Assembly (NCBI RefSeq): GCF_004359215.1
Contig: NC_090610.1
Span: 11,811,866 to 11,847,695, forward strand
Direction: 5' to 3'
DNA length: 35,830 nt
Source of the DNA: Bremia lactucae
Taxonomy: Eukaryota > Oomycota > Peronosporomycetes > Peronosporales > Peronosporaceae
The position numbers were made by a program, and so were the translations under genes. The notes under the pieces are model-generated. The model had not been told where the DNA came from. It saw only the letters and a list, made by a program, of their open reading frames with translations, and searched no databases. This document shows positions 1 through 8,454 of the stretch, piece by piece. How positions within the stretch are numbered: the first letter of the stretch is position 1; each line of letters starts with the position of its first letter.

Positions 1-1638
1 CAGCTTGTGGAATATCTTTACCATGGAAAGACGATTATCATTACCTTGCGGCGTGGAGATTGGCCGCAGTCCGTCGAAAAAGATTCCGGTCGTGCATGGA
101 TCATGTTGCGAGCAGAGGTGCTAGAACAGGCGACCAAGGTGAGCTTGGAGTTCTGTGAAACTATTGATAAGATTTTTATCAGTGTTTTGGGCAAAGAAAA
201 TGAAGCTGATGCAGTAAATGATAAAAATTTGGACAGCGATGAGTCTATCGCTTATGCTACTCAATATTCACTTCATCTTGATGCCGGGGGCAGAAATGCT
301 GAAGTGGATAGTCTTTATAAAAATGATGGGTTGCAGGACACGTCTAACGGAAAGCCAGCTGAAGAAGGTGCTCCGACTCACTATGAAGACCTAGACGCAT
401 CGTGCGTACGAACTGATGAAAAAGTGGATGCCAAACACATGTTTTATGACCAGTCACGGCACAATATATTGCTTATGTTGCCTAACAAAAAAATTGTTAA
501 AACCGCAGCCGATCATAGTGGTGCTTGTGTTGACACTGGCAAAACGTTTGATGGGATGTTTTTGTTCGAATCCGAAAGCCCGGATGCGGAAAAAGATAAA
601 GTATTGGAAATTGATCGCTTTATTCAATTGTATGACATCATTTCCTGCGCCGAGTTTGAATTAGAATCAATTTTAGAGAGTGAAGCCGAGAACATTGCGG
701 TTCTAGGTAGCCAGGACGATGTATTCGATCCTGTCGACGAATTAATAGTGGATTTAACAGTCGAAAATGTGGAAGAAGCATTTGATTGCGGTAATTTCCA
801 TTTTAGAGACAAAAAGGAGAGTTGTGATGACAATTCTAAGTCTTTTAAATTTAATGGGATTTCGAAAATTGAATGGGCTAACTACGCAGTGTCAATTCTT
901 AAAAACTTTGGTGTTATTAAGTATTGCGAGCAGAAACAAGCACTCAGTTCAGCGGAAGATAATTTATCTCAGGCACTATTTATTGCTGACGACGCGGATC
1001 TCGTCCTTGAAGTTCTGGTCGGCAGTGATCCTCTCTCCGATGAATGGTTCCAAGATATAGCTGCAACAGAGTCTTCGCAGCTATTTTCACGTGATAAATG
1101 GAATGACACGTACAAATTGATTATGGACAATGCTGCACCTGACGAAATTCTGGAATCGCAACTTTTTGGCGATGATGGAAATTATGATTTGACATGCTCG
1201 TTCAAATACCCGCTTACTCGACACAGGTACTGTCAAACAAATAATAAGTCATCTTCTTCTAGATATCTATTGAAAAGCCGTCCGAGCCAAGACCAGTATG
1301 CTTGTAACGAAAATTTCACTGAGCTCGGTGAAAAGCTCTTAACGCCATCGCAAAATCAATCAGTTGTTCCAGTTTCTAAACCTGCAGCACCTTCATGTCT
1401 AGCTGAGGAAAAGTCCACAGGAATCTTAGGCAGTGTCTCTAAGCCTTCAGAATCATTAGTCCGTTCTCGGCCATCCGTTCACGCGCCCGCGGCATCAAGT
1501 AAACGCTTGACAAAATCAGCTTCACTGTTGTCATTTCAACCTAAGGGTGATATGTTGAGCATGTCATCCATACCGAAGCCAAGAGGATCTCTGCTAAAGA
1601 GTAAAGACCGCTCCTCAACTACGGCCCGCCAGAGGTAG
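1..1638 (+). CDS. Hypothetical acidic protein with basic C-terminal tail and SxIP motif (5' end outside window)
   Basis: The frame is open from base 1 (codons CAG CTT GTG GAA) to TAG at 1636-1638, so the true start lies upstream; about 545 codons are visible. I do not recognise the family. Seen: an N-terminal stretch with alternating hydrophobic residues (about residues 1-60), a long Asp/Glu-rich middle (about 60-400), then a Ser/Pro/Lys/Arg-rich basic tail (about 415-543). The tail contains SSIP followed by KPRG at 1564-1587. S-x-I-P in a basic serine-rich context is the known motif that binds EB1 at microtubule plus ends, so a cytoskeletal link is possible but is only inference. Unlike the rest of the window it has no frameshifts over 1.6 kb and lacks the dense short hairpins of the retroelements, which supports a real host gene. 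The TAG may lie inside an intron (see 1635-1784). Confidence 0.75.
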   Translation, partial: QLVEYLYHGKTIIITLRRGDWPQSVEKDSGRAWIMLRAEVLEQATKVSLEFCETIDKIFISVLGKENEADAVNDKNLDSDESIAYATQYSLHLDAGGRNAEVDSLYKNDGLQDTSNGKPAEEGAPTHYEDLDASCVRTDEKVDAKHMFYDQSRHNILLMLPNKKIVKTAADHSGACVDTGKTFDGMFLFESESPDAEKDKVLEIDRFIQLYDIISCAEFELESILESEAENIAVLGSQDDVFDPVDELIVDLTVENVEEAFDCGNFHFRDKKESCDDNSKSFKFNGISKIEWANYAVSILKNFGVIKYCEQKQALSSAEDNLSQALFIADDADLVLEVLVGSDPLSDEWFQDIAATESSQLFSRDKWNDTYKLIMDNAAPDEILESQLFGDDGNYDLTCSFKYPLTRHRYCQTNNKSSSSRYLLKSRPSQDQYACNENFTELGEKLLTPSQNQSVVPVSKPAAPSCLAEEKSTGILGSVSKPSESLVRSRPSVHAPAASSKRLTKSASLLSFQPKGDMLSMSSIPKPRGSLLKSKDRSSTTARQR

Positions 1639-1784
1639 CAAACAATTCAGCAACATTGGATACGAAGGCAAATCTTGTCCAGACTAATAGCTTATGATCG
1701 CCAAGGATGTTGGGGGCACCGGCCTCTACTTTCTTAATTTTTTTCCTTGAATTTTTTTTCGACATAAGGGCAAATGCGTCTCAG
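1635..1784 (+). other. Candidate 3'-terminal intron of the host gene
   Basis: A GT at 1635 directly follows AGAG, and an AG at 1783-1784 follows a T-rich tract at about 1737-1759 and a CTCAG. Removing these 150 bp skips the TAG and joins the frame without a phase error to a 53-codon open stretch (1785-1944). The donor GTAGCA is weak and no transcript is available. The alternative is that the protein simply ends at 1638. Confidence 0.4.
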
Positions 1785-1944
1785 GCAATGCAAAGAGCTG
1801 ATGATTGCACTTAAACATGATATCAATCACATTGTAGCCTTGCGCACTAATTCTAAGTTGCTGGCTGTGTGGGATGCTTTCGTCTTTAAGAAAGGCTTAT
1901 GGAATCTAACAGCGCGCTATATTATTTGCAAGCAAGCGGACTAG
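1785..1944 (+). CDS. Candidate last exon of the host gene
   Basis: An open stretch of 53 codons ends at TAG 1942-1944 and is in phase with the exon ending at 1634 if 1635-1784 is spliced out. The encoded segment is predicted helical and amphipathic, with features such as KELMIALKHD and LLAVWDAFVFKKG, unlike random intergenic translation. It could also be read from its own ATG at 1774 as an independent 56-codon ORF, which I think less likely. No family was recognised. Confidence 0.4.
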
Positions 1945-2101
1945 AAAAGCCAATATCATTTCCTTTAATAATTAAAGCATGCAATATCAGAGGATTCAAT
2001 AAATAAAACTTGTGTAGATAATAATATTATATATCTGACAGAACTTAGCAATAGCAGCCTTCGTCACAACCAAGCTGTTTTCTACTCGGCCACCCGCTGG
2101 C
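1945..2101. other. AT-rich intergenic stretch with poly(A)-signal-like motifs
   Basis: Two overlapping AATAAA motifs lie at 1998-2003 and 2002-2007, 55-65 bp after the candidate exon-2 stop, a suitable place for 3' end formation of the host gene. No other gene is visible before the LTR that begins at 2102. Confidence 0.35.
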
Positions 2102-2637
2102 TGTAACGGGGTGTCCCGTTGCATAGTATTATTTCCCAAAAGAGATATAGCAATAATTATTTCCTATAAGAGGAAAAAAAACAAAGAAATACAAAATTAT
2201 TACTTTTATTAATTTTGACTTAAATAGTTCCAATAATGCCAAATTTGGTATTTTTGATGCAATAGGACATTAGCCTATTGAATGGTTGATTTAAGTCTAA
2301 ATCATCCCCTTAATCGTTTCAAGACACGATTGTGAGTGCCCAAGGATGATCCACACTTTGTTCGATATTAATATGATAAGTTCGGTAGTAGATAGAAGAT
2401 CGTTACGTAGAAAACTAAATATAATAATACAGTTTTACTTTTCCCTGAGGGAAAAGAAAAACTGAATGTATATTTAAATCTTTGAATTACCTTTGGTAGC
2501 TAAAGCCCTTTAGCTACTCAGAAACCTTCCTCTTACCCTTGTGAGCGTGAAGTTTTGAGGCACCTAACCTACACTATAATCAGTGCAAGGTTAGCTGGTA
2601 CTGATCAGTACTAGTGAAGGGTGCCCCCCCCGTTACA
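2102..2637 (+). repeat. 5' LTR of E1
   Basis: It starts TGTAACGGGGTG and ends CCCCGTTACA, giving TG...CA termini with an inverted 10-bp end (TGTAACGGGG / CCCCGTTACA). The first 22 bases also fold on themselves (AACGGG/CCCGTT). The same sequence recurs diverged at 10207-10721, and in part or on the other strand at 21915-22183, 29142-29366 and 29405-29829. It is AT-rich internally with no ORF of note. Confidence 0.85.
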
Positions 2638-2639
2638 CC

Positions 2640-2647
2640 TGGTAGCA
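2640..2647 (+). other. Primer binding site, initiator tRNA-Met type
   Basis: Two bases after the LTR end comes TGGTAGCA, complementary to the 3' end (TGCTACCA) of eukaryotic initiator tRNA-Met. The match is only these 8 nt, a length also used by Ty3. The family-2 element has the same CC-TGGTAGCA next to its 5' LTR (28489-28498, minus strand). Confidence 0.65.
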
Positions 2648-2688
2648 CTTCGCAGTCCGTTCAACGGCCTACGCACATTTCATCCAAA

Positions 2689-3630
2689 ATGGACATGATG
2701 GATGAAGAAAAAGGGAGCTTTTTAGAACCTCAAGAAGGCTATTACGCCACGCGTGGAGGGTTTACTCATTTGAGTGACATTGAATGCAGAGCGATCGAAC
2801 GAATGAGTTCGGTCGTAGGCAGGCCAGCCGTTGGCGCTATGCCGTACACTCTGAGCAGAGATGAACGGCATGCGGCCATAGCCGATTTCATTCAACACGA
2901 ACTCGACGGGGCCCAAAAAAAAGTAGCCTTGCTTTACCAGCAAGGCTCACAACACACATATGTGTTGAGAGAACAGGGTGCCCAACAATTGGAGCTATTG
3001 AGACAGCAGCATTTACCTACTGCTAATGGGCCGAAGCTTCCGCGTCAACCCGAAAGCTTAAAGATAGAAATCTCTAAGTTTAAGGCAGTCGAAGGCGACT
3101 CCCTTTTGAGATGGATCGTCGATTAAACGATGCCATATAAGCTCGTCGTATCAGTGATGATGCGACGAAAGTGAAGTTTGGCATGTCCACCTTAGCCGGA
3201 CGTGCCAAATCTTAGGCCTTGGGGCTCAAGCTTCACGACCCATTAGTTTTTAATACCCATTAGTTTTTGAGTCGTATGAGGTCTTTAAGACCCGACACAG
3301 ACAAATATTTGAGCCGCCACGTGCCAAATTCAGGGTAGAGCCGAGCTCCTGGATTTGAAGCAGGGCAAGCGTGATCTACAGGATACGTTGTAAGTTGAAT
3401 GGTTAGTCATCCAATAGATGAACAAACACAGGTAACTGGGTTTATTAAATGTCTTGAAGACGGTCCTGTTCAGACCCATCTGTTCCGGCTTGAATTAGAG
3501 TCGCTCAACAAAGCGATCTCTATAGCGGAACAGGAGAACTTCAGTCTTAAACAGACTTTTGTCCACTCTGGAGCTTATCATCCTCCGAGACTACAAGAAA
3601 ACGGAGGTCCAGAACCTATGGCCCTAGATT
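2689..3630 (+). pseudogene. gag: gag (capsid part) of E1, broken
   Basis: From ATG 2689 an open frame runs to a stop at 3124-3126 and includes an N-terminal region and the start of the capsid domain (SLKIEISKFKAVEGDSLLRW). The rest continues with frame changes. The stretch 3399-3625 matches the C-terminal capsid of element R (TGFIKCLEDGPVQTHLFRLE, compare TVFMQGLTDGPVKTHLFRLE), ending at GGPEPMALD. At about 3630 gag stops abruptly because the nucleocapsid part was inverted and now lies at 4887-5104 on the other strand. A small direct repeat (CCCATTAGTTTTT twice) is at 3240-3270. Confidence 0.75.
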
Positions 3631-4096
3631 GGGACGTAAAACGTTTTATCCGAGTCTTCTCTTCGAGGACACTTCCGTCCATCGATGAGCTACTGAAAAC
3701 TTGTTCGTTCTCAGGAAATACTATTGCTGACGGACTATCGGCCACGTAGTTGTCATCTGTGACACGTACGCAGATCTGCTTGACTTTGCCACTACGAAGA
3801 TCGCGCAAGAACCGTTTCGGCTCAAGCGTTGACAATTGAGTTATCTCCGAAGTTAACTTCGGATGCGCTATTAGATCAAGTGTATAAGCACACTTGATCC
3901 GTTCTTTACTTAGCCATTCAATGTCTCGTGTTCCTCATAGAAACTTATTTTCAAAGGTATCTGGGAACCTTTGACCACAGGTTTCTGGATCCTTTTCCGC
4001 AGATTCTTGGGGACTTATTCCCTCAAGTTTTATGTGAGGAGTAATCTCCTTAACTGCCTCTAGCTGTGGTTGCGCATTCACAGCGATCCTCTAAGA
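3631..4096 (-). pseudogene. Protease-RT linker of E1 (inverted)
   Basis: On the minus strand, 3835-3631 reads LEPKRFLRDLRSGK ... SSSMDGSVLEEKTRIKRFTSQ, matching element R at 34190-33985 (LEPERFLRDLHSGK ... SSSMDESVLDVKTRIERFTTQ). It is the connector that precedes the RT domain. Stops separate it from the protease. The region also holds an 18-bp perfect palindrome (3846-3863) and the hairpin 3874-3899, whose counterpart in R has covaried. Confidence 0.7.
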
Positions 4097-4886
4097 TCAG
4101 ACATCCAGTCGATCTAGAATTTTTGCACTGTCTCTAATAGACGGATATTTTCTTGGATGTTGCTTTTTTAGAAAGCATCCTTGTTTCGTACCACTCGACT
4201 TATCAAAGTGGTCGAACGTCGACGCTGCCTGTTCTTGTGCACAGCCGTCGGAATCTAACTCCACAGTGTGATGGGCATTCACACTGAGGTCTTGTGCAGT
4301 CGTGCAAACGACCGTACCACAAGTGAGGCCATCGCACTCACTCGTAGGAAATCTACACGCTTGTGGACGCTCTAGGACGTTCATCAGTTGGCCATCTGAT
4401 GATGAAGAGACAGGCATCGTTACGGCATGATGCTGCCAATTTATACATGGCTCGTAATTTCGGAGCCATGGAAATCCAAGGATGGCATCAAATTTGTCAT
4501 CCAAATCTAGTACGATGAAATCATCATCGTACTGTTTACCCGTTAACTTGTATTGGATACCAACTACACGTTTCTTAACCGTTACAGATGCGCCTGTTGC
4601 TAGGCGCACTATCATCCTCGTTAGAGGGATATCGCGCTCACCAAATTTGAGTCTGCGATCTTCTAGTGATTGTCGTCCAACGAATGATTCGACGCCCCAT
4701 AATCGACTAGGTACTTAAGTGGCATTTTTTGCCACTATAATTATCAAGTTGATGAGGTTAATCTCATTTCCTTGGGCATTTACACACAATTTTTTGTGTG
4801 AGGAGCAAGTTTCGTCAAATGGCCTACTGCAAATTCTTTTGACGTTGCTGGATCAGTAGGGCGCTCCGCACCTACTGACGCCGACC
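4097..4886 (-). pseudogene. Retropepsin-type aspartic protease of E1 (inverted)
   Basis: The minus-strand frame 4615-4097 (172 aa) contains RLATGASVTV, the FIVLDLDDKFDAILGFPWL flap/hydrophobic-Gly region and a C-terminal extension. The active-site segment just upstream (about 4690-4720) reads LVDYGAS, so the catalytic Asp is present where families have D-[ST]-G. A stop at about 4690 separates it from the rest of the domain. Element R has the homologous LVDCGASNNF. The frame enters from gag by a -1 shift (see 4854-4893). Confidence 0.75.
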
Positions 4887-4893
4887 GTTTTTT
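4854..4893 (-). promoter_or_regulatory. Candidate -1 ribosomal frameshift signal between gag and pol of E1
   Basis: On the coding (minus) strand the heptamer A AAA AAC (4893-4887) sits in the gag phase required for simultaneous slippage. Nine nt later begins a stem CAGTAGG (4877-4871) pairing with CCTACTG (4860-4854). The gag stop TAG lies inside the first arm. A -1 slip puts ribosomes in the frame SVGAERPTDPAT, which leads into protease. Element R has the same arrangement with A AAA AAT (35249-35243). Confidence 0.65.
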
Positions 4894-5104
4894 GACGATC
4901 CGCCTCGCCGTTGCGATTTCGCAACAGTATCGGATCCGCGTCCTTTGCCGTTCCTAGTGGGAGGTCAATCGAATCGCTCAATTTCTTTAGGCACTGGTCG
5001 TGGGGCACTACACTTATAGACGTAGTGGCCCGTCTTTTGACAACGATCGCATTTTTGTTATCGTTTGTAACTTGAAGAGCGAGATTTTTCGCTCTCTACA
5101 TACA
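4887..5104 (-). pseudogene. gag: gag nucleocapsid part of E1 (inverted)
   Basis: The minus strand from about 5104 reads YVESEK..., then a CCHC zinc knuckle CDRCQKTGHYVYKC at about 5052-5011, then a Gly/Arg-rich tail and KNGRRQ before TAG at 4874-4872. The knuckle matches CHRCQKLGHYAHEC of element R. At least one stop interrupts it (before QKCDRC). It binds RNA in functional elements; here it is a relic on the wrong strand. Confidence 0.7.
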
Positions 5105-6015
5105 AGCGGTTCTTTGAAGACAATCCTTTATAAATAGGGTTTTGATTGAATTCAGCGATATATTCCCTGAATCCGTACGGTGCGAGTTACCGAAGGATAA
5201 AGACATTCGACACGAAATCGACCTAATCCCAGGTTCGAAAGACTGTGTCATGAAGCAGTGGCAATTGCCTTGTGAACAAGTAGTCGCGATCGACAATTTC
5301 TTTGCTGATCGCTTAGCAGCGGGCCATGTAAGGGAGTCAACCTCCCCACATAGCTCTCCGACCTTCTGTGTGTGTAAAGTAACAGGAAGGTGGCGGATTG
5401 TGCATACATTTAATTAATTAAACGCTGCAACGGTACCGGCTCAAACCGTCGATACTACGAGAAGACGTAATCATTGATGGTATGTCGAAGTGTACTATCT
5501 TATCATCAATGGAACTGACAGATTGTTTCTATCGATCCTTATGCGTGAATAAGATATCCCGTTCACAGCAGTAAACACCTCACGTGGAATGCTATGGGGG
5601 TCGCTAGTTATTCCACAGGGACTTAGTAATGCCATTTAACAGATGTGTAAACAATCTGTTAAGATCGGAGCGGGATTTCGCACCGAGTCATTTCAATGAC
5701 GTCTTTGTTCATAGTAGAACGAAAAGTCGGACGTTAAAGTACATTGTTCTCACGTCCGAAAGTTCTTACACTTCTGCGTAAGCATAAGTTGTATGCAAAT
5801 CTAAGAAGTGCGTATTCGCTGCAAGCGTATTACCACTTCTTGGATGCTTCTTGGGTAAACCCGGTGTACACACGGATCCAGAAAAGATCAAGGCAATCAT
5901 CAATTGGCCTGTGCCAGTCGACGTAAAAGGGCTTAGAAGGTCCCTCGGCTTAGCGGCGTACCTGCACAAGTACTCACGCAATTATGCCGAAATGACAGTA
6001 CATATTTATTTTTTG
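5105..6015 (+). pseudogene. Reverse transcriptase of E1, broken
   Basis: The first part is open (5142-5417): FSDIFPESVRCELPKDKDIR, VRESTSPHSSPTFCVCK and WRIVHTFN, corresponding to fingers motifs of gypsy RT. It then continues through stops: a motif A relative near 5505-5530 (SSMELTD, with Glu where Asp is expected), and at 5685-5710 the catalytic box reads HFNDVFVHSR where YFDDVFVHSR is expected, so one catalytic Asp is lost. The thumb/connection (PGVHTDPEKIKAIINWPVPV ... LAAYLHKYSRNYAEMTVH) lies at about 5850-6010. Confidence 0.75.
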
Positions 6016-6500
6016 TTAAGAACTGTTATGTGTTCATGGCCGCTGCTTGTCAGCGCTCCTTTGAGGGAATCAAGCAGCGCTTGATGCAATCGCCAATCCT
6101 GGCGATTGGGGACCAAGACCGACCCTTTCATATGGTCTGTGACGCCAGCAATTTTGCAATCGGCTGTGCGTTAATGCAAAATGACCCAGACGGCGCAGAG
6201 CACGTCGTCTATTATTAAGCGCGTCTGCTTCAACCAGCTAAACGCAATTATCCAGTTCATGATAAGGAACGCCTTGCCATGAAATACTGGCTAAGTTTGG
6301 GGTATATACTTGGGAGACATACCGTTCATTGTATATATGGACCATGCGTCTTTACGCACGGCCGTAAACAGTCCACACCTCTCGCAAAGAATGGCGAGTG
6401 GATGTCTTTCTTCGCGGAATATAATTTCTCTGTGGAGTATAAACCAGGACGACTTAACGTCGCTGACCCCCTTTTTGCGCCGACCCGTTCTTGAGCCGGC
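6016..6500 (+). pseudogene. RNase H domain of E1, broken
   Basis: Segments in shifting frames read LMQSPILAIGDQDRPFHMVCDASNFAIGCAL (first catalytic Asp in CDAS), RNYPVHDKE(R)LAMKY, VYMDHASLRTAVNSPHLSQR and FFAEYNFSVEYKPGRLNVADPL, the usual order for Ty3/gypsy RNase H. The stop after VVYY (6216-6218) and later frame changes make it non-functional. Confidence 0.7.
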
Positions 6501-6609
6501 TGCGCAAGCGAACAGTAAACATAAGGCTACTGTTGCAACAATAAGTCTTTTGTCGTCAACATTACTCGACCACATTAGAAGAGCTTACCAAGAAGATATG
6601 GATCTTAAA

Positions 6610-8100
6610 AGGTGATTGGATTGCCTTAACAACCCGTCACAACAATCCTTAAACGATTTTAAAAATTGTTCCGATTCATAACAGATCGATACACAACACG
6701 CAATGGTTTCCTGTATTACACAGCCATTGCTGGCGACTCACCTTGTGTCGTCATCCCTACCCATAATGCTTTGCATTTACGCATCATGTATGAGTGCCAA
6801 GATGCATCAATAGGTGGTCATCGTGGACGTGAGACGACCTATTTCACAGTAATTCGCGACTTCTACTGGCCACACCAGTTTGAGTTCGTCCGCAAGTACA
6901 TACGTGCTTGCATGGTCTGTCAACGGTGAAGCCCAGTGCTTCATCCCGTGCTTCGTCACAACCTCTGCCTGTTCCGGCAGAGAGTTGGTAGTCTGTATCC
7001 ATAGACTTCGTCTTCAGATTTCCCGAAGACGAACCTAAGAATAATGACATTTTTGTGTCTGTAAACGTTTCAGCAAAATGGTACATCTTGCTGCAGTACC
7101 GGAGTCGACCACAGCCAAGGCTGTGCTCGTATCTTTGTTGAGACGATATTTCGACTCCATGGATTACCTCGTGAACTGGTATCGGATCGAGATCCTAGAT
7201 TCACGGTGAACTTTTGGCAATCCATATTCGAATCACTTGAAACACAGTTGAAATTGCAACTTTTGATTATACTGAAATAGATGGTCGGATAGAACGTGCA
7301 AATTTTGTCCATGAAGAGACACTTTGCGGATACGTCCACTCTTTGAAGAGTTATAGCGAGTTCTTGCCGATGGTAAAATTTGTCATCAACAATTCAGTGC
7401 ATGCTTCTACAAAGCATACACCGTTTTTCGTGAATGGCTTAGCCACCCACGTATACCAATCCTGTTTAGAAGTAACTCTTTATTGAAAGGGGGAAGGGAC
7501 TTGCTCGAGCAAAGAACCTTCTAGCTCTTGCTCATCACGCATTAGCACTAAGGTTAATGCGAAGAAACCAATGTTGATTTAATTCATATTGAAGTAGACA
7601 AACTCGGTAACACTAATAATACTCTTACTGATTTTGACAGCGATGCTAAAAGACTCAGCATCGAAAACAATATTATCAATGCGAACGATAATACTCTTAA
7701 TAATGAAGAGATAGAAATCTCCGCAGTGCGAGCCGGTCGCACTGAAAACAAAAAATAAACGGAGTAAGCAGGTGATGTCCTGTTGGCTAGAGAAGCAGTG
7801 GATCGCTGATACGGTGGACCGACAGAAACGGAACTCTGACAAAAATGGAAGAGCAAACATACTTTATCGAATGTTATTGACCTAGTCCTACTGTCAACGG
7901 TAAGCCTACCAAAACACATAGTGACAAATGTAGGCAGTTATAAATTACTGCCCAGGTATATCGGCCCGTTTCGTGCACTACATCGCCAAGGCAATGCGTA
8001 CACGATCGAGCTGCCTCGTATTATGTGTACGCATCCTACGTTTTATGTTGGGCGTCTCCGCCCGTACCATCCGTACGAGGCTTATTTCGATTCCGGATAA
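6610..8100 (+). pseudogene. Integrase of E1 (zinc-binding, core and C-terminal domains), broken
   Basis: HHCC domain at about 6745-6929: ALHLRIMYECQDASIGGHRGRE ... YIRACMVCQR. Core: first Asp in SIDFVF at about 6997, SKMVHLAAVPEST at about 7072-7110, second Asp in LVSDRDPRF at about 7170-7200, Glu in DGRIERANF at about 7281-7307. An Asn/Asp-rich linker follows (7580-7755), then the C-terminal domain LLPRYIGPF ... THPTFYVGRLRPYHPYE and TAA at 8098-8100. Frames shift several times. The C-terminal motif overlaps the end of the antisense frame at 8036-8260. Confidence 0.75.
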
Positions 8101-8454
8101 CACCGTAACGGTTAAGGGAATTCGCCAAAGCCTGATGGTTTCGAGCCAAAGCCTGATGGTTCCGAGACAAAGACTTATTGTCTCGGAACAGAGTCTGATT
8201 CACTTGAGCTAGACGGTCCACTCTTTCCTCTAAGGAAGAGATCTTCTGACGATCTGTCACCAGCTCGTTTTGAAGGGACTGATGTGTTTATTTGTTCGCC
8301 AGTTGATTAGTCGCAAACTGCGCACAATTATTTCAACTTGTCACGAGAAACATTGTCAAATGTCACCGCAAGGTAGCGGTGACGGGAATGCTCGTGATCA
8401 AGACCCTCCCTTGAATAATAAAGGGTGTAATCCAAATCACGATGTTGATTTGAA

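Larger units (their letters stand above)
3631..5104 (-). other. Internal inversion within E1 (about 1.47 kb)
   Basis: The segment carries NC, protease and the protease-RT linker on the minus strand, while gag before it and RT after it are on the plus strand. Compared with element R, gag breaks at the LDY-VES codons: plus-strand gag ends GATT at about 3630, and the missing TATGTAGAGAGC lies reversed at about 5093-5104. The linker ends RFTSQ on the reversed piece at about 3631, and its continuation SLKT resumes at about 5110 on the plus strand. Both breakpoints therefore fit one simple inversion with no obvious repeats at the ends. Confidence 0.85.

Noticed and set aside
4482..4718. Plus-strand ORF within the inverted segment
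   Set aside because: Complement of the protease frame, which has clear family motifs on the minus strand.
7579..7919. Two overlapping minus-strand ORFs (93 and 111 aa)
   Set aside because: They lie exactly opposite the Asn/Asp-rich integrase linker, are Ser/Phe/Ile-rich as expected of its complement, and have no counterpart conserved in E2 or R.
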